Positions 1 to 8,114 of a stretch of DNA of 64,000 bases are shown one piece after another (the stretch's first letter is position 1; every line of letters begins with the position of its first letter). The DNA comes from Curtobacterium sp. MCLR17_036 (GTDB lineage Bacteria > Actinomycetota > Actinomycetes > Actinomycetales > Microbacteriaceae). The stretch lies in assembly GCF_003234445.2 (NCBI RefSeq), contig NZ_CP126269.1, positions 124,001-188,000 of the forward strand. Reading direction: 5' to 3'. The translations under genes were made by a program, and so were the position numbers. The notes beneath the pieces were generated by a model. The model worked only from the letters and a program-made list of their open reading frames with translations. It was not told the origin of the DNA and did no database searches.

Positions 1-72
1 GAAGCGGGTCCACTGGTTGTAGGCAGCGGAGACGGGCACGTTCACGTCGACGGTTTCGATGATCTGGGGCAT
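1..72 (-). CDS. SRPBCC-family protein, N-terminal fragment (cut by window edge)
   Basis: The reverse strand from position 72 reads ATG followed by 23 open codons to the window edge. The peptide begins MPQIIETVDVNVPVSAAYNQ and continues WTRF. This is the typical first strand and helix of SRPBCC / polyketide-cyclase-like proteins, which bind small hydrophobic ligands or lipids (beta strand I-x-x-x-V-x-V, then P-V-x-x-x-Y-x-Q-W). Only 24 residues are visible, so function cannot be refined. It is divergent from the acetyltransferase at 171. Confidence 0.6.
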   Translation of the reverse strand, partial: MPQIIETVDVNVPVSAAYNQWTRF

Positions 73-170
73 GGGTTGCACGGTAGGCCGGTCGTCCTGA
101 GCGGAACCCAGACGGGTGTCCCCCTCGGCGCCGTGCACGTCGACGGTCGGCTCGCACTAGTGTGGGCCGG

Positions 171-713
171 ATGACAGAGCACGGCAGGCACGCGTTCGAC
201 GAGCGCGACGAGCACGGGATCCTCGTGCGTCCGGCGCTGGCGTCGGACGTCCCGCACATCCAGCGGCTCATCGCCCCGTACGTCGACCGCCGCATCCTGC
301 TCGGCAAGGAGAACGTCCAGCTCTACGGCTCGATCCAGCAGTTCCGGATCGCCGAGGGCCCCGACGGCGTGCCGATCGGCTGCGGCGCCCTCGCCGTGTT
401 CTGGGACGACATCGCCGAGGTCCGCACGCTCGCCCTCGACGCCGACTGGATCCACAAGCGCGTCGGGCACCGCATGCTCGAGGCGCTCGAGCACGACGCC
501 CGCGAGCTCGCCGTCGCCCGCATCTTCTGCCTGACGTTCGAGGTCGACTTCTTCGCGAAGCACGGCTACCTGGAGATCGGCGAGAGCGTCGTCTCGCCGG
601 ACGTCTACGCCGAACTCGTCCGCTCGTCGGACGAGGGGGTCGCGGAGTTCCTCGACCTCGCCCGGGTCAAGCCGAACACCCTCGGCAACACCCGCATGCT
701 GAAGATCCTCTGA
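171..713 (+). CDS. GNAT amino-acid N-acetyltransferase (ArgA-like, short actinobacterial type)
   Basis: A roughly 180-residue single GNAT domain. It contains V-R-P-A at the start of the fold, the strand CGALAVFWDDIAEVRTLALD and an R-V-G-H-R-M acetyl-CoA loop. The C-terminal part, reading K-x-N-T-L-G-N-T-R-M-L, resembles the short actinobacterial N-acetylglutamate synthases of arginine biosynthesis (Rv2747 type), so acetylation of glutamate with acetyl-CoA is the likely reaction. That assignment is from family resemblance only; another amino-acid acetyltransferase is possible. ATG at 171 is chosen; a GTG at 162 in frame would add three residues. No strong ribosome-binding site is seen. Confidence 0.75.
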   Translation: MTEHGRHAFDERDEHGILVRPALASDVPHIQRLIAPYVDRRILLGKENVQLYGSIQQFRIAEGPDGVPIGCGALAVFWDDIAEVRTLALDADWIHKRVGHRMLEALEHDARELAVARIFCLTFEVDFFAKHGYLEIGESVVSPDVYAELVRSSDEGVAEFLDLARVKPNTLGNTRMLKIL

Positions 714-764
714 CGCGTCGCGCGGCATCCGCGCTCGTCCGACCTGCCGCCCTACCCTGTGCGC

Positions 765-1442
765 ATGTCGTCGTTCCGCCACCCCGTCGGCCCCGAGCGC
801 CCCAGCGTGTACTGGCGCCGCCGGGCCATCGCGCTCGGCGCGGTCCTCGTCGTCGTGATCGTGGTCGTGCTCATCGTGGTGGGCCGCGGCGGGGCAGCCG
901 AGTCGGCTGCTCCCGGGGCCTCCGGTTCCGCGGAGCCGGCCGCGGGGTCGGGATCGGGTGCGAGCTCCGGTTCGTCGTCGACGGCGACGTCGCGCACGCC
1001 CGCGCCCTCGCGTTCCGCGGCGCCGACCGCCGCCGACGGCGCCGAGTGCACGGCAGACCAGATCGAGCTCGAGCCCGTCCTCGACAAGGAGGCCTACGGC
1101 CCCACCGAGGACCCGAAGATCGCCATGTCGATCACCAACTCCGGCTCGAACAGCTGCCACTGGGACCTCGGCTCGGCGCAGCAGGTCCTGACGATCAGCT
1201 CCGGTGAGGAGCAGTACTGGTCATCGAAGGACTGCCAGACCGGCGGCACCCACCAGGACGTCACCATCAAGGCCGGTCAGACCCTCACCACGCCGGCGAT
1301 CGAGTGGGACCGCACCCGGTCCTCGACGACGACCTGCGACTCGTCGCGGCCGGCCGTCACCGGCGGGGGAGCGAGCTACCACCTGCAGGTCGGGGTGGGG
1401 AAGGTCGAGTCGAAGCGCTCGGCGCAGTTGGTGCTGAACTGA
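765..1442 (+). CDS. Membrane-anchored extracytoplasmic protein, DUF4232-like
   Basis: 225 residues. A short basic N-terminus (YWRRR) is followed by one strong transmembrane helix rich in V/I/L at about residues 20-40. Next come a Ser/Ala/Gly-rich linker to about residue 88 and a C-terminal beta-rich domain with four cysteines that probably form disulfides outside the cell. The folded domain (S-I-T-N-S-G, C-H-W-D-L-G, then a K-A-G-Q-T stretch) resembles DUF4232-type Ig-like domains of actinobacterial envelope proteins. Function unknown. ATG 765 is preferred; GTG 759 is in frame. A conserved palindrome follows its stop. Confidence 0.75.
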   Translation: MSSFRHPVGPERPSVYWRRRAIALGAVLVVVIVVVLIVVGRGGAAESAAPGASGSAEPAAGSGSGASSGSSSTATSRTPAPSRSAAPTAADGAECTADQIELEPVLDKEAYGPTEDPKIAMSITNSGSNSCHWDLGSAQQVLTISSGEEQYWSSKDCQTGGTHQDVTIKAGQTLTTPAIEWDRTRSSTTTCDSSRPAVTGGGASYHLQVGVGKVESKRSAQLVLN

Positions 1443-1616
1443 GGCTGGCGGGGCGCCGGGCGGGGCTTGGCGTTCGGCGGGGCGCCGGGCGGGGCTGGGC
1501 GCTCGGGGCTGTTGAGTGTGTCGCGTAAGCGACTGATCTCCGCGGATGGTTCGCGGCACACTGTCGCTTTCGCGGGTCCGTCGCTGCGGTGATGCGGCGC
1601 TCGACGTGCGCACGGA

Positions 1617-1660
1617 CGGACGGGAGGCGCGGTGCCAGCTGGTGCCGCGCCTCCCGTCCG
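1617..1660. repeat. Dispersed GGACGGGAGGC palindrome, copy 1
   Basis: A 20-bp stem with two G-T wobble pairs and a 4-nt AGCT loop. The left arm begins CGGACGGGAGGCGCGG and the right arm ends CCGCGCCTCCCGTCCG. It lies between two convergent genes. The same arms recur at 16398, 33574, 39675, 41420, 42511 and, partly, 56366. Confidence 0.85.
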
Positions 1661-1818
1661 GCGGTGGTCGCGACCAGGGCAGGGTGGCGACGGGCGGGGT
1701 CCCGTTGCTCGGTCGGGTGGTTCGGGGACGCTTCGCACAACCGGAGTGCGTCCACGCCGGGTCGTGTGCCGGTTCCGGTGCACTGTGGTTGTGCGGCGTT
1801 CCCTGCCCGGGGACAGCA

Positions 1819-1852
1819 AACGGCCCCGTCGTCCGAAGACGACGGGGCCGTT
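1819..1852 (-). terminator. Hairpin terminator of cspA
   Basis: A perfect 15-bp stem (1819-1833 with 1838-1852) around a CGAA tetraloop, 15 bp downstream of the cold-shock gene stop on the reverse strand. The stem is very GC-rich; the following minus-strand sequence has only a short T run. Confidence 0.8.
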
Positions 1853-1866
1853 CGAAGCTGATGTGA

Positions 1867-2076
1867 TCAGCCGAGGACGGTGATGTTCTCCGCCTGCGGG
1901 CCCTTGCGGCCCTCGGTGATGTCGAACTCCACCTTCTGGTTCTCCTCCAGCGACTTGTAGCCGTTGCCGGCGATCGCGGAGAAGTGCGCGAAGACGTCAG
2001 CGCTGCCGTCGTCCGGGGCGATGAAGCCGAAGCCCTTTTCGTTGTTGAACCACTTGACGGTACCGGTAGATGCCAT
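1867..2076 (-). CDS. cspA: Cold-shock protein, CspA family
   Basis: 69 residues, the normal length for a single cold-shock domain. It has RNP1 (KGFGFIAP) and RNP2 (VFAHFSAI), the nucleic-acid-binding motifs of this OB fold, and starts [18 protein letters not shown]. It acts in the cytoplasm as an RNA/ssDNA-binding chaperone. An AAGGAAACGCC stretch just upstream of the ATG provides the ribosome-binding site. It is monocistronic, with its own hairpin terminator at 1819-1852. Confidence 0.97.
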   Translation of the reverse strand: MASTGTVKWFNNEKGFGFIAPDDGSADVFAHFSAIAGNGYKSLEENQKVEFDITEGRKGPQAENITVLG

Positions 2077-2368
2077 GATGGCGTTTCCTTAGCTTTCTTG
2101 CGTTCCGCCATGGTGCGATCGCACCTGCGGAGCCCCGACGTACGTCGACGGGGGTGATGCGCCACGCGGGCAGGTGCCGGCGGGACGGGTTCGGGATCAG
2201 GTCTGACGACCGGTGATCCTGGTAGTCCGAGTCAGGGGCAAACCACCTGACCAGGACGTTGAGCGCCGCCGAAGCGGTTTCACCAGGCTAGCGTGCTCCG
2301 GCTCCGCTGGCTACCCGTTCTCGCGACGCGTTCTCCACGGCACAGCGAAATCTGGTGGAATCGTTCCG

Positions 2369-2752
2369 ATGGCAGACAAGGAACAGCGCTTCCGGAGTGA
2401 ACAACTCGAGGAAGCCCTCGCGAAGCAGGACGTCGCTGCGGTGGCGTTCGCGCTGCGCAACGACATCGTGATCGTCCCCCGACTCGTCACCGGCAAGAAG
2501 GACATGCAGGTGCGGGTGTTCGGCCGTGAGGGCTCGGACAAGCGCATCCTGCTGCTGTTCTCGTCGGCAGACGCCTACACGGCGATGGTGCCCGACGAGA
2601 AGATCCGACAGGTCATGGTCTACGACGGACCGCGGCTCGAGGAGTTCCTCGCGGCGCACCTCGACCTGCTCGAGGGCGTGTTCTTCGACATCGCCGGCCC
2701 GCACACCATGCAGGCGACGCCCGAGGACCTGCTGGCCGCATTGCGCGCCTGA
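2369..2752 (+). CDS. SseB N-terminal-domain protein
   Basis: 127 residues from ATG 2369. The frame is open further upstream to 2213, but those codons translate poorly and the ATG fits the family. The core (E-Q-L-E-E-A-L, then V-P-x-L-V-T, and L-L-L-F-S-S-A-D-A-Y, ending E-D-L-L-A-A-L) matches the SseB N-terminal domain found in many small actinobacterial proteins of unknown role. No signal peptide or membrane segment, so it is probably cytoplasmic. It is convergent with radA. A GCAGGTGC/GCACCTGC hairpin at 2773-2798 could terminate it. Confidence 0.75.
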   Translation: MADKEQRFRSEQLEEALAKQDVAAVAFALRNDIVIVPRLVTGKKDMQVRVFGREGSDKRILLLFSSADAYTAMVPDEKIRQVMVYDGPRLEEFLAAHLDLLEGVFFDIAGPHTMQATPEDLLAALRA

Positions 2753-2814
2753 GGGGCGGCGGGGCGGCTCGTGCAGGTGCCCGCGTCGGTGCACCTGCCC
2801 CGGCGTGTGCTCGT

Positions 2815-2872
2815 GCGTGCCGGTGCTCGCACGTGCCGGTACTCGCACGTGCCGGTGCTCGTACGTGCCGGT
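2815..2872. repeat. 16-bp tandem repeat, about 3.6 copies
   Basis: Units of consensus ACGTGCCGGTRCTCGC start at 2815, 2831, 2847 and 2863; the last is partial. The array abuts the radA stop codon (TCA at 2872-2874 on the plus strand). It fills the gap between the convergent SseB-domain gene and radA. Confidence 0.85.
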
Positions 2873-4233
2873 CAGAAGGCGCGGTCGAGTTCGCGCTCGC
2901 GAGCGGACTGGGTCATCGAGAACGCGACCCGGAGTGCCTCGCGCAGGTGACCGGAGTCCGCGCCGAGCACCGTCGTGAAGCCGAGCCGCTTCGCCTCGGC
3001 CACCCGCTGCTTCGTCCCCGTGGCCGGGCGGATCTCGCCGGCGAGGCTGATCTCACCCACCGCCGCCAACGTGTGCGGGTACGGGCGGTCTCGTGCGGCG
3101 CTCGCGAGCGCCAGTGCGATGGCGAGGTCGGCACCCGGCTCGGTGAGCTTCATGCCGCCGACCGTCGAGACGTAGACGTCGGCATCGGAGAGCTTCAGCC
3201 CCGCGCGCCGTTCGAGGACGGCGAGCAGCATCGCCACGCGTGACGAGTCGACACCGTTCACCACGCGGCGCGGCTGCGGGGCGGAACTCGGCACGATGAG
3301 GGCCTGGACCTCGACCGGCAGCGCCCGACGCCCTTCGAGCGCGACGGTCACGCACGTGCCCGACACCGGGGTGGCGTTCTTCGACATGAACAGGCCGCTC
3401 GGGTCGGGGACCTCGTGGATGCCGTCGCCGGCCATGTCGAAGCACCCGACCTCGTCAGTGGGGCCGAAGCGGTTCTTCAGCGCCCGGACGAACCGGAGCG
3501 CGGTCTGGCGATCGCCCTCGAAGTGGCAGACGACGTCGACCAGGTGCTCGAGCAGCCTGGGGCCGGCGATCGTGCCGTCCTTCGTCACGTGCCCGACGAT
3601 GAGGACCGGCAGTGCGCGGTCCTTCGCGATCCGGATCAGGGTCGAGGCGACCTCGCGCACCTGTGACGTCCCACCGGCGATGCCGTCGATCGCGCCCGAC
3701 GAGATCGTCTGCACCGAGTCGGCGATGAGCAGGTCGGGCTGCACCTGGTCGATCTGCCCGATGATGACGCCGAGGTCGACCTCGCTCGCCAGGAAGAGCT
3801 GGTCGTGCATGGCGCCGGTGCGCTCGGCACGCAGGCGGACCTGGTCGACGGACTCCTCGGCGCTGACGTAGAGGACACGCTTGCCGGCCGACGCCGCACG
3901 CGAAGCGACCTCGAGCAGGAGCGTCGACTTGCCGACGCCGGGTTCACCGGACAGCAGCACTGCCGCTCCGGGAACGACGCCGCCGCCGAGCACCCGGTCG
4001 AACTCGCCGATGCCGGTCTGCCACCGCTGCACCGACGTGCCACGGGCCTCGGTGATCGGTCGGGCGACGCGCGTGCCCGTGACGGCGACCGCAGCGGTGC
4101 CGCGGGAGCTCGCCGAGGCGGCGGAGGAGTCCTCGACCGTTCCCCAGGTCTGGCACTCGCCGCAGCGGCCGACCCACTTCACGCTGGTCCAGCCGCACTC
4201 GGTGCATCGGTAGAGGGACTGCGGGCGCGCCAT
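2872..4233 (-). CDS. radA: DNA repair protein RadA
   Basis: 453 residues, normal for RadA. An N-terminal zinc finger has C10, C13, C24 and C27. Walker A GEPGVGKST lies at 96-104, the RadA-specific KNRFG motif at 253-257, and a Lon-protease-like C-terminal domain follows. RadA is a RecA-like ATPase that drives branch migration of recombination intermediates. The start at 4233 (MARPQSLYRC) is chosen because the zinc finger begins there; an earlier in-frame ATG at 4266 would overlap the upstream gene. The SGNH hydrolase gene ends 10 bp upstream, so the two are probably co-transcribed. Confidence 0.97.
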   Translation of the reverse strand: MARPQSLYRCTECGWTSVKWVGRCGECQTWGTVEDSSAASASSRGTAAVAVTGTRVARPITEARGTSVQRWQTGIGEFDRVLGGGVVPGAAVLLSGEPGVGKSTLLLEVASRAASAGKRVLYVSAEESVDQVRLRAERTGAMHDQLFLASEVDLGVIIGQIDQVQPDLLIADSVQTISSGAIDGIAGGTSQVREVASTLIRIAKDRALPVLIVGHVTKDGTIAGPRLLEHLVDVVCHFEGDRQTALRFVRALKNRFGPTDEVGCFDMAGDGIHEVPDPSGLFMSKNATPVSGTCVTVALEGRRALPVEVQALIVPSSAPQPRRVVNGVDSSRVAMLLAVLERRAGLKLSDADVYVSTVGGMKLTEPGADLAIALALASAARDRPYPHTLAAVGEISLAGEIRPATGTKQRVAEAKRLGFTTVLGADSGHLREALRVAFSMTQSARERELDRAF

Positions 4234-4243
4234 GACGTCGAGG

Positions 4244-5359
4244 TTAGGGGGTGCCGCCGACATCACCCGACGGGCCGGCGGGCTGCTGTCGAGCGGATTG
4301 CGCTCGGTTGTCGTGCTGGTCGGGCTCGGCTTGCTCGTCGTGCTGGGCGGGGGCGGCTTGCTCGTCTGACTGTCGGTCTCGGTGTTGGTCCGGGTTCGCG
4401 TCGGTGGCGCGCTCGTGCTCGTGCTCGTGCTCGTCGTGTGTCGCCGATGCCGTCATCCGCTGGCGGAGTCGTTCGACCGGGCCGGGGCTCTGCCGCCCCG
4501 CGTGGTCGAGGGCCTCGGCGCCCTCCGTGTCCTGCTCGGCGCGGGCGTTGGCGACGGCGCCTGCCTCACGCCCGAGGGTCTCGGCCTCGCGAGCAGAGAG
4601 GTAGTGCCGGATCGCCGCGACGGTGTCCACCCGGGCGTCGACCGACGGCTCGAACGCACTCGCCCAGATCTCGTACCCGCGGTCGTTCGGGTGGAACAGG
4701 TCCCCGTAGCTGTTGAAGAACGTGCGCCGCAGCCCGACCCGCTTCGTGATGGTGTGCAGCGGTGCCACCGTCAACCCGAACTCGGCGGCCACCCGGTGCA
4801 CGATCTCGTTCGCCACCGCCACCTTGCGCTCCCGGTCCGGCACGAACATGCACGGCAGTTCGGCGACCACCGTGTGCGACGGCACGGCACCGTAGATCGC
4901 CCGGATGTTCCGCTCGAACTTGCCCGGGTCGAAGTCGGCGATGTCGTTCGCACCGATCGACACCGTGCAGACGTCGGGGGAGTACTGCTGCAGCTTCGGG
5001 AGCTGGTCACGCTTCGCACCCCAGGTCGTCGAGCCCGAGACGCTGAGGTTCACCACCCGCACCGACATGCGGGAGCGGTGCCGGATGCGCCGGGCGAGCA
5101 GGCCCACGTACCCGCGGGACGGAGCGGTCGCGCCCACGCCCTGTGCGGCCGAATCACCGATCGCCAGGTAGAGGAGCTGCCCCTCGTGCTGCTGGCGTTC
5201 GCGCCACCAGTCGGCGTGCACGGGGAGCATGTCCACCACGCGTTGGGCGGCGGCACGCTGACCCTTCACACCGGCGCGGGTACCGAGGGCGGCGCTGCCG
5301 GCGACGAGCAGGCCCCCGCCGATCGAGGACACCAGGGCGATGAGCGTGCGGGACTTCAT
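4244..5359 (-). CDS. SGNH/GDSL-type hydrolase with N-terminal membrane anchor
   Basis: 371 residues. An N-terminal hydrophobic helix (about 5-27) anchors or exports it. The catalytic blocks are clear: GDSAAQG with Ser70 (block I), GANDIADF with Asn138 (block III), and D220-LFH223 (block V), giving a Ser-Asp-His esterase/lipase of the SGNH fold. The last 90 or so residues are a hydrophilic tail rich in His, Gln, Asp and Glu with no recognisable domain. Start ATG 5359 precedes the basic residues and the helix. It lies directly upstream of radA. Substrate unknown; a cell-envelope acyl ester is plausible. Confidence 0.9.
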   Translation of the reverse strand: MKSRTLIALVSSIGGGLLVAGSAALGTRAGVKGQRAAAQRVVDMLPVHADWWRERQQHEGQLLYLAIGDSAAQGVGATAPSRGYVGLLARRIRHRSRMSVRVVNLSVSGSTTWGAKRDQLPKLQQYSPDVCTVSIGANDIADFDPGKFERNIRAIYGAVPSHTVVAELPCMFVPDRERKVAVANEIVHRVAAEFGLTVAPLHTITKRVGLRRTFFNSYGDLFHPNDRGYEIWASAFEPSVDARVDTVAAIRHYLSAREAETLGREAGAVANARAEQDTEGAEALDHAGRQSPGPVERLRQRMTASATHDEHEHEHERATDANPDQHRDRQSDEQAAPAQHDEQAEPDQHDNRAQSARQQPAGPSGDVGGTP

Positions 5360-5488
5360 GCCGAGGACGGTACGCCGCAACGCTTCGTCCTCGGCGGAGG
5401 TGCTGCGCGGATGTGGAGAGTGCCCTGGATGCAACCGCTTGTGGAGGGACGGCCGACCGCGGGTGGCGGGAGGGGCCTCCTGATCGTG

Positions 5489-5494
5489 TATGAT
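5489..5494 (+). promoter_or_regulatory. Candidate -10 box of tRNA-Ser
   Basis: TATGAT at 5489-5494 lies 7 bp before the tRNA 5' end, as expected for a tRNA promoter. No good -35 hexamer is visible at the proper distance. Confidence 0.5.
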
Positions 5495-5501
5495 CTTTCC
5501 C

Positions 5502-5588
5502 GGTACCGTGTCCGAGCGGCCGAAGGATCATGTCTCGAAAACATGTGTGGGGGCAACTCCACCGTGGGTTCAAATCCCACCGGTACCG
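5502..5588 (+). tRNA. tRNA-Ser(CGA)
   Basis: A cloverleaf can be drawn. The acceptor stem is GGTACCG/CGGTACC (5502-5508 with 5581-5587). The anticodon stem is CATGT/ACATG with loop CTCGAAA, giving anticodon CGA at 5536-5538, which reads UCG. A long variable arm, as in serine tRNAs, is present, and the T loop has GTTCAAAT. G5588 is the discriminator, and CCA is encoded at 5589-5591. It flanks a low-GC island and is a likely integration site. Confidence 0.95.
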
Positions 5589-5594
5589 CCACAG

Positions 5595-5620
5595 AAAACC
5601 CCCGTTGACGCGGGGGTTTT
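5595..5620 (+). terminator. Terminator of tRNA-Ser
   Basis: A 10-bp perfect stem, AAAACCCCCG (5595-5604) with CGGGGGTTTT (5611-5620), and a 6-nt loop, followed by CTTATCT. It starts 4 bp after the encoded CCA. Confidence 0.9.
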
Positions 5621-5624
5621 CTTA

Positions 5625-6057
5625 TCTCTGGGGGGTGCCCGTGGTGCTGTTCTGGTGCACGCTCTCCATCCACCGCTTCAGACCGCCCCTCTCGTGGCCG
5701 CCATCTCCTCGGCAGGGCTGCTTGTCGGGGTTCCTCCCGGGCTGATGCTCACATCCACTCGCTTGTTACACGAGCTTGCATGTCGAAGCGGAGGTGCTCG
5801 CTTGCGTCTCTCCCGCTTCGTGGCGAGTCGAGCGCCGCCGCCGACTGGCGTTGCACAACATCTAGACCAGGGCTCAGATGTGCGGCAAGCTGCCGAGAGG
5901 GACCGTAAGACAGCATGCGCATGGCTGACAAGCGGATCGCGTCGAAATCATGACGCGGTGCGGAGGCGGCGCGCGTGACGCTGGAGACGCTCGCGCTCAG
6001 CGCACTCGATACAGTTGCATCGAGCATGCCTCACGGATGAGGCGGGAGAGGACCATC
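5625..6057. other. Left part of the island, no gene seen
   Basis: About 430 bp without a convincing coding frame on either strand. An inverted repeat CTCGAT-N8-ATCGAG lies at 6005-6024, 34 bp before the start of the NdpA-like gene, and could be an operator or part of its promoter region. Confidence 0.5.
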
Positions 6058-7095
6058 GTGCCGACTGTAGAACCACTAACTCTTCAGCAGACAATGCTGC
6101 ATGAGATCCCTCGCGGTCGCCGGCAGGACAAGGGCGGGGCTGAGCCGTTGTATTCCTCCGCTCCGACGCCGCTGAACCCCGCGACGGATCGCTTCATCCG
6201 GGAGGAGATGCTGCAGCCAGCATTCGCGTTCGCACGAGAGATTGTCGCAACCGACACGTACGGCAGCCCGGTACCAGCTCTGGTGCGAGCTGCACTTCAA
6301 AATCCTGACCTCCTTGCGGACAACTCGAAGCAAATTGCCGATTGGATGCATCGCAAGCAGACGAATGGTAGCTCTGCTGGCGTATTTCTGGCAGCTCTCG
6401 CTAAAGCTAGCGCTGGTGATCGTTTCGTCATTCTGAAGGCCGAACACCAGGAAGGCGTTCGCTTGAACCATGAGACGAACGGCGAGAATGTTGTTTTCGA
6501 GGTTGAACATCTCACTGAACTCATTATGGGGCAGAACTCTCGCGTCTATAAGATCGGGTTGTTTTGGGTTGATGCTCAGGATCAGCTTGTTGGTCTGATG
6601 GTAGATAAGCAAAATGGCGTTTCTTTTGCGGACTACTTTCTGCAGCAATTTCTTGGCTGTGAACTAAAGCATCGAGCAGAAGTGCAGACAGAAGAGTTTG
6701 TGAAGGCCGTTACCAATTTCATCAACACGCCCGGAATGCCGGAGGAGAAGCGTGCGCGGTATGCAACGGCGGCCGTCGCCGTGCTCGAAAGCCCTTCTGG
6801 TCAACTAACCCCGAGTTCCTTCATTTCAGAATTCATGGATGCCGAAGACCGGGATACTTTCTCCCAGAGTCTTCCGAGTCAGATTCGTTCGTCGACCTTC
6901 ACAAAAGATACTCGATTGGTGAGGAGCCAGATTGGGGGCTTGAAAGTGAAGACTTCGTCAGGTGTGACGATCACTGCTTCCAGCGAGGCCATGCAGAACG
7001 GAACTGTGATCGTTGACCCGACTTCGGAGGACGGTCCCCGAATCATCGTGAAGGGCGAGGCGGACTCCTACCGCCTGTCACGTCCGCCAGCGTGA
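6058..7095 (+). CDS. NdpA-like (37-kDa nucleoid-associated protein, NA37 family) protein
   Basis: 345 residues from GTG 6058, preceded by GGGAGAGG at good spacing; upstream in-frame codons from 5950 read as non-protein. The N-terminus LTLQQTMLHEIPRG matches the opening of NA37 proteins. The middle holds an L-V-G-L-M-V-D-K strand, then GVSFADYFLQQFLGC (residues 187-201), the family's most conserved stretch, and T-E-E-F-V-K-A. Family members associate with nucleoid DNA; their biochemical role is poorly known. Codon use is far less GC-rich than the neighbours, suggesting transfer. Its stop overlaps the next gene's start (TGATG), so the two are translationally coupled. Confidence 0.75.
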   Translation: MPTVEPLTLQQTMLHEIPRGRRQDKGGAEPLYSSAPTPLNPATDRFIREEMLQPAFAFAREIVATDTYGSPVPALVRAALQNPDLLADNSKQIADWMHRKQTNGSSAGVFLAALAKASAGDRFVILKAEHQEGVRLNHETNGENVVFEVEHLTELIMGQNSRVYKIGLFWVDAQDQLVGLMVDKQNGVSFADYFLQQFLGCELKHRAEVQTEEFVKAVTNFINTPGMPEEKRARYATAAVAVLESPSGQLTPSSFISEFMDAEDRDTFSQSLPSQIRSSTFTKDTRLVRSQIGGLKVKTSSGVTITASSEAMQNGTVIVDPTSEDGPRIIVKGEADSYRLSRPPA

Positions 7096-8075
7096 TGGCG
7101 GACGCCGAAGACCTAGGGTCGCGCTACCGAGATGCGCGGCCGTCGCTCGATGAGGCGCTCGTGACCTACGAGCGGGACCTCAAGGAGGTCGTGTCTCCAC
7201 TCCTGAGCGACTACGTGATATCAGGGAGAGTGAAGACAGCCCGCAGCCTCATCCGGAAGGCACGTGCGGACCCGTCGAACCCCCGTTCTTGGACCTCTAT
7301 CCAGGATAAAATTGGTCTAAGAATTATCTGCTCGACGAAGGAGGACGTTCGCTCCGCAGATCGGCTCATAGAGCGAGGTCCATGGCGCATCCTTGAACGT
7401 ACCGTCAAGCGAGGCAAGCACGACCAGCTGTTTTATCCCGGTATCCACTTTATCTTGTCGGCAGGGACTGTTGTCGATGACAAGGAGGAGCTGATCCTGG
7501 CTGAGGTGCAGCTACGAACTCGTGCTCAGGATGCATGGTCAGTGGTGTCGCATAAGCTGCTGTACAAAGGGCTTGTGAAACCTCCCAGCGGGATGCGGCG
7601 AGTGATTGACAGGCTTACCGTTCTTGTCGAACTGTTTGACGACGAGGTTCAGCGGATGATTCGCAAGAGGAGGAAGCTGCCTATGTACAGGCCGGCGCTC
7701 GCTCTCGAAGCGCTGGAACAGGAGTACGAGGTTCTGAGTGGGGAGATCACAACCCCTTCCGTGGACGTAGTATTGATGAATCTCCTGTTGAGCGCATATC
7801 CATCGGACGCCGACCGTGTCGAAGATCTGGTGCACATATTTTGTGAGTTGAATAGATCCAGGATCAGTCGGTTGCTGAAGCAGCATGCCCCCGAGGCTGC
7901 GGATTATGTGGACTCGCGCGACTGGCTTTACTCGCAGCCCGAGATTCTTGCTGTCCTTGAACGAGCGGAATCGAAGCCATATTTGCTTGCCAATGCAATC
8001 GCCAACACCGACTTTGAAGATGTGATCAGAAAATCGTGCGTAAGCGCGGGTGTCGTTCTGCCTCGAGACGCGTGA
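7095..8075 (+). CDS. RelA/SpoT nucleotidyltransferase-domain protein with C-terminal extension
   Basis: 326 residues from ATG 7095, overlapping the upstream stop by one base (GTG 7092 is also in frame). The first 160 residues show the (p)ppGpp-synthetase-like SYNTH fold: GRVKTARSLIRKA (44-56), DKIGLRI (71-77, pattern D-x-x-G-x-R), Y114 and H118 in FYPGIHFI, and EVQLRTRAQDAWSVVSHK (137-154). No HD hydrolase, TGS or ACT domain is present. The remaining 165 residues are helical with no recognised domain. Possible roles are an alarmone synthetase or a toxSAS-like enzyme that modifies nucleotides or tRNA; the sequence does not decide. Codon use is foreign-looking, as in its partner. Confidence 0.8.
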   Translation: MADAEDLGSRYRDARPSLDEALVTYERDLKEVVSPLLSDYVISGRVKTARSLIRKARADPSNPRSWTSIQDKIGLRIICSTKEDVRSADRLIERGPWRILERTVKRGKHDQLFYPGIHFILSAGTVVDDKEELILAEVQLRTRAQDAWSVVSHKLLYKGLVKPPSGMRRVIDRLTVLVELFDDEVQRMIRKRRKLPMYRPALALEALEQEYEVLSGEITTPSVDVVLMNLLLSAYPSDADRVEDLVHIFCELNRSRISRLLKQHAPEAADYVDSRDWLYSQPEILAVLERAESKPYLLANAIANTDFEDVIRKSCVSAGVVLPRDA

Positions 8076-8114
8076 CCCTCAAGTGGCCGCTCGCACTGGG
8101 CTGCCATTAGAGCG

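Larger units (their letters stand above)
1443..1866. other. Intergenic region, 424 bp, convergent gene ends
   Basis: No convincing gene. It carries a 21-bp direct repeat (GGCGGGGCGCCGGGCGGGGCT at 1447-1467 and 1476-1496, period 29 bp), a long palindrome (1617-1660) and the cspA terminator (1819-1852). The long reading frames here on both strands are low-complexity Arg/Pro/Ala translations of GC-rich DNA. Confidence 0.6.

Noticed and set aside
5749..6027. Minus-strand 92-codon frame at the island's left end
   Set aside because: No recognisable start signal or fold; Ser/Ala-rich and not supported by codon bias.
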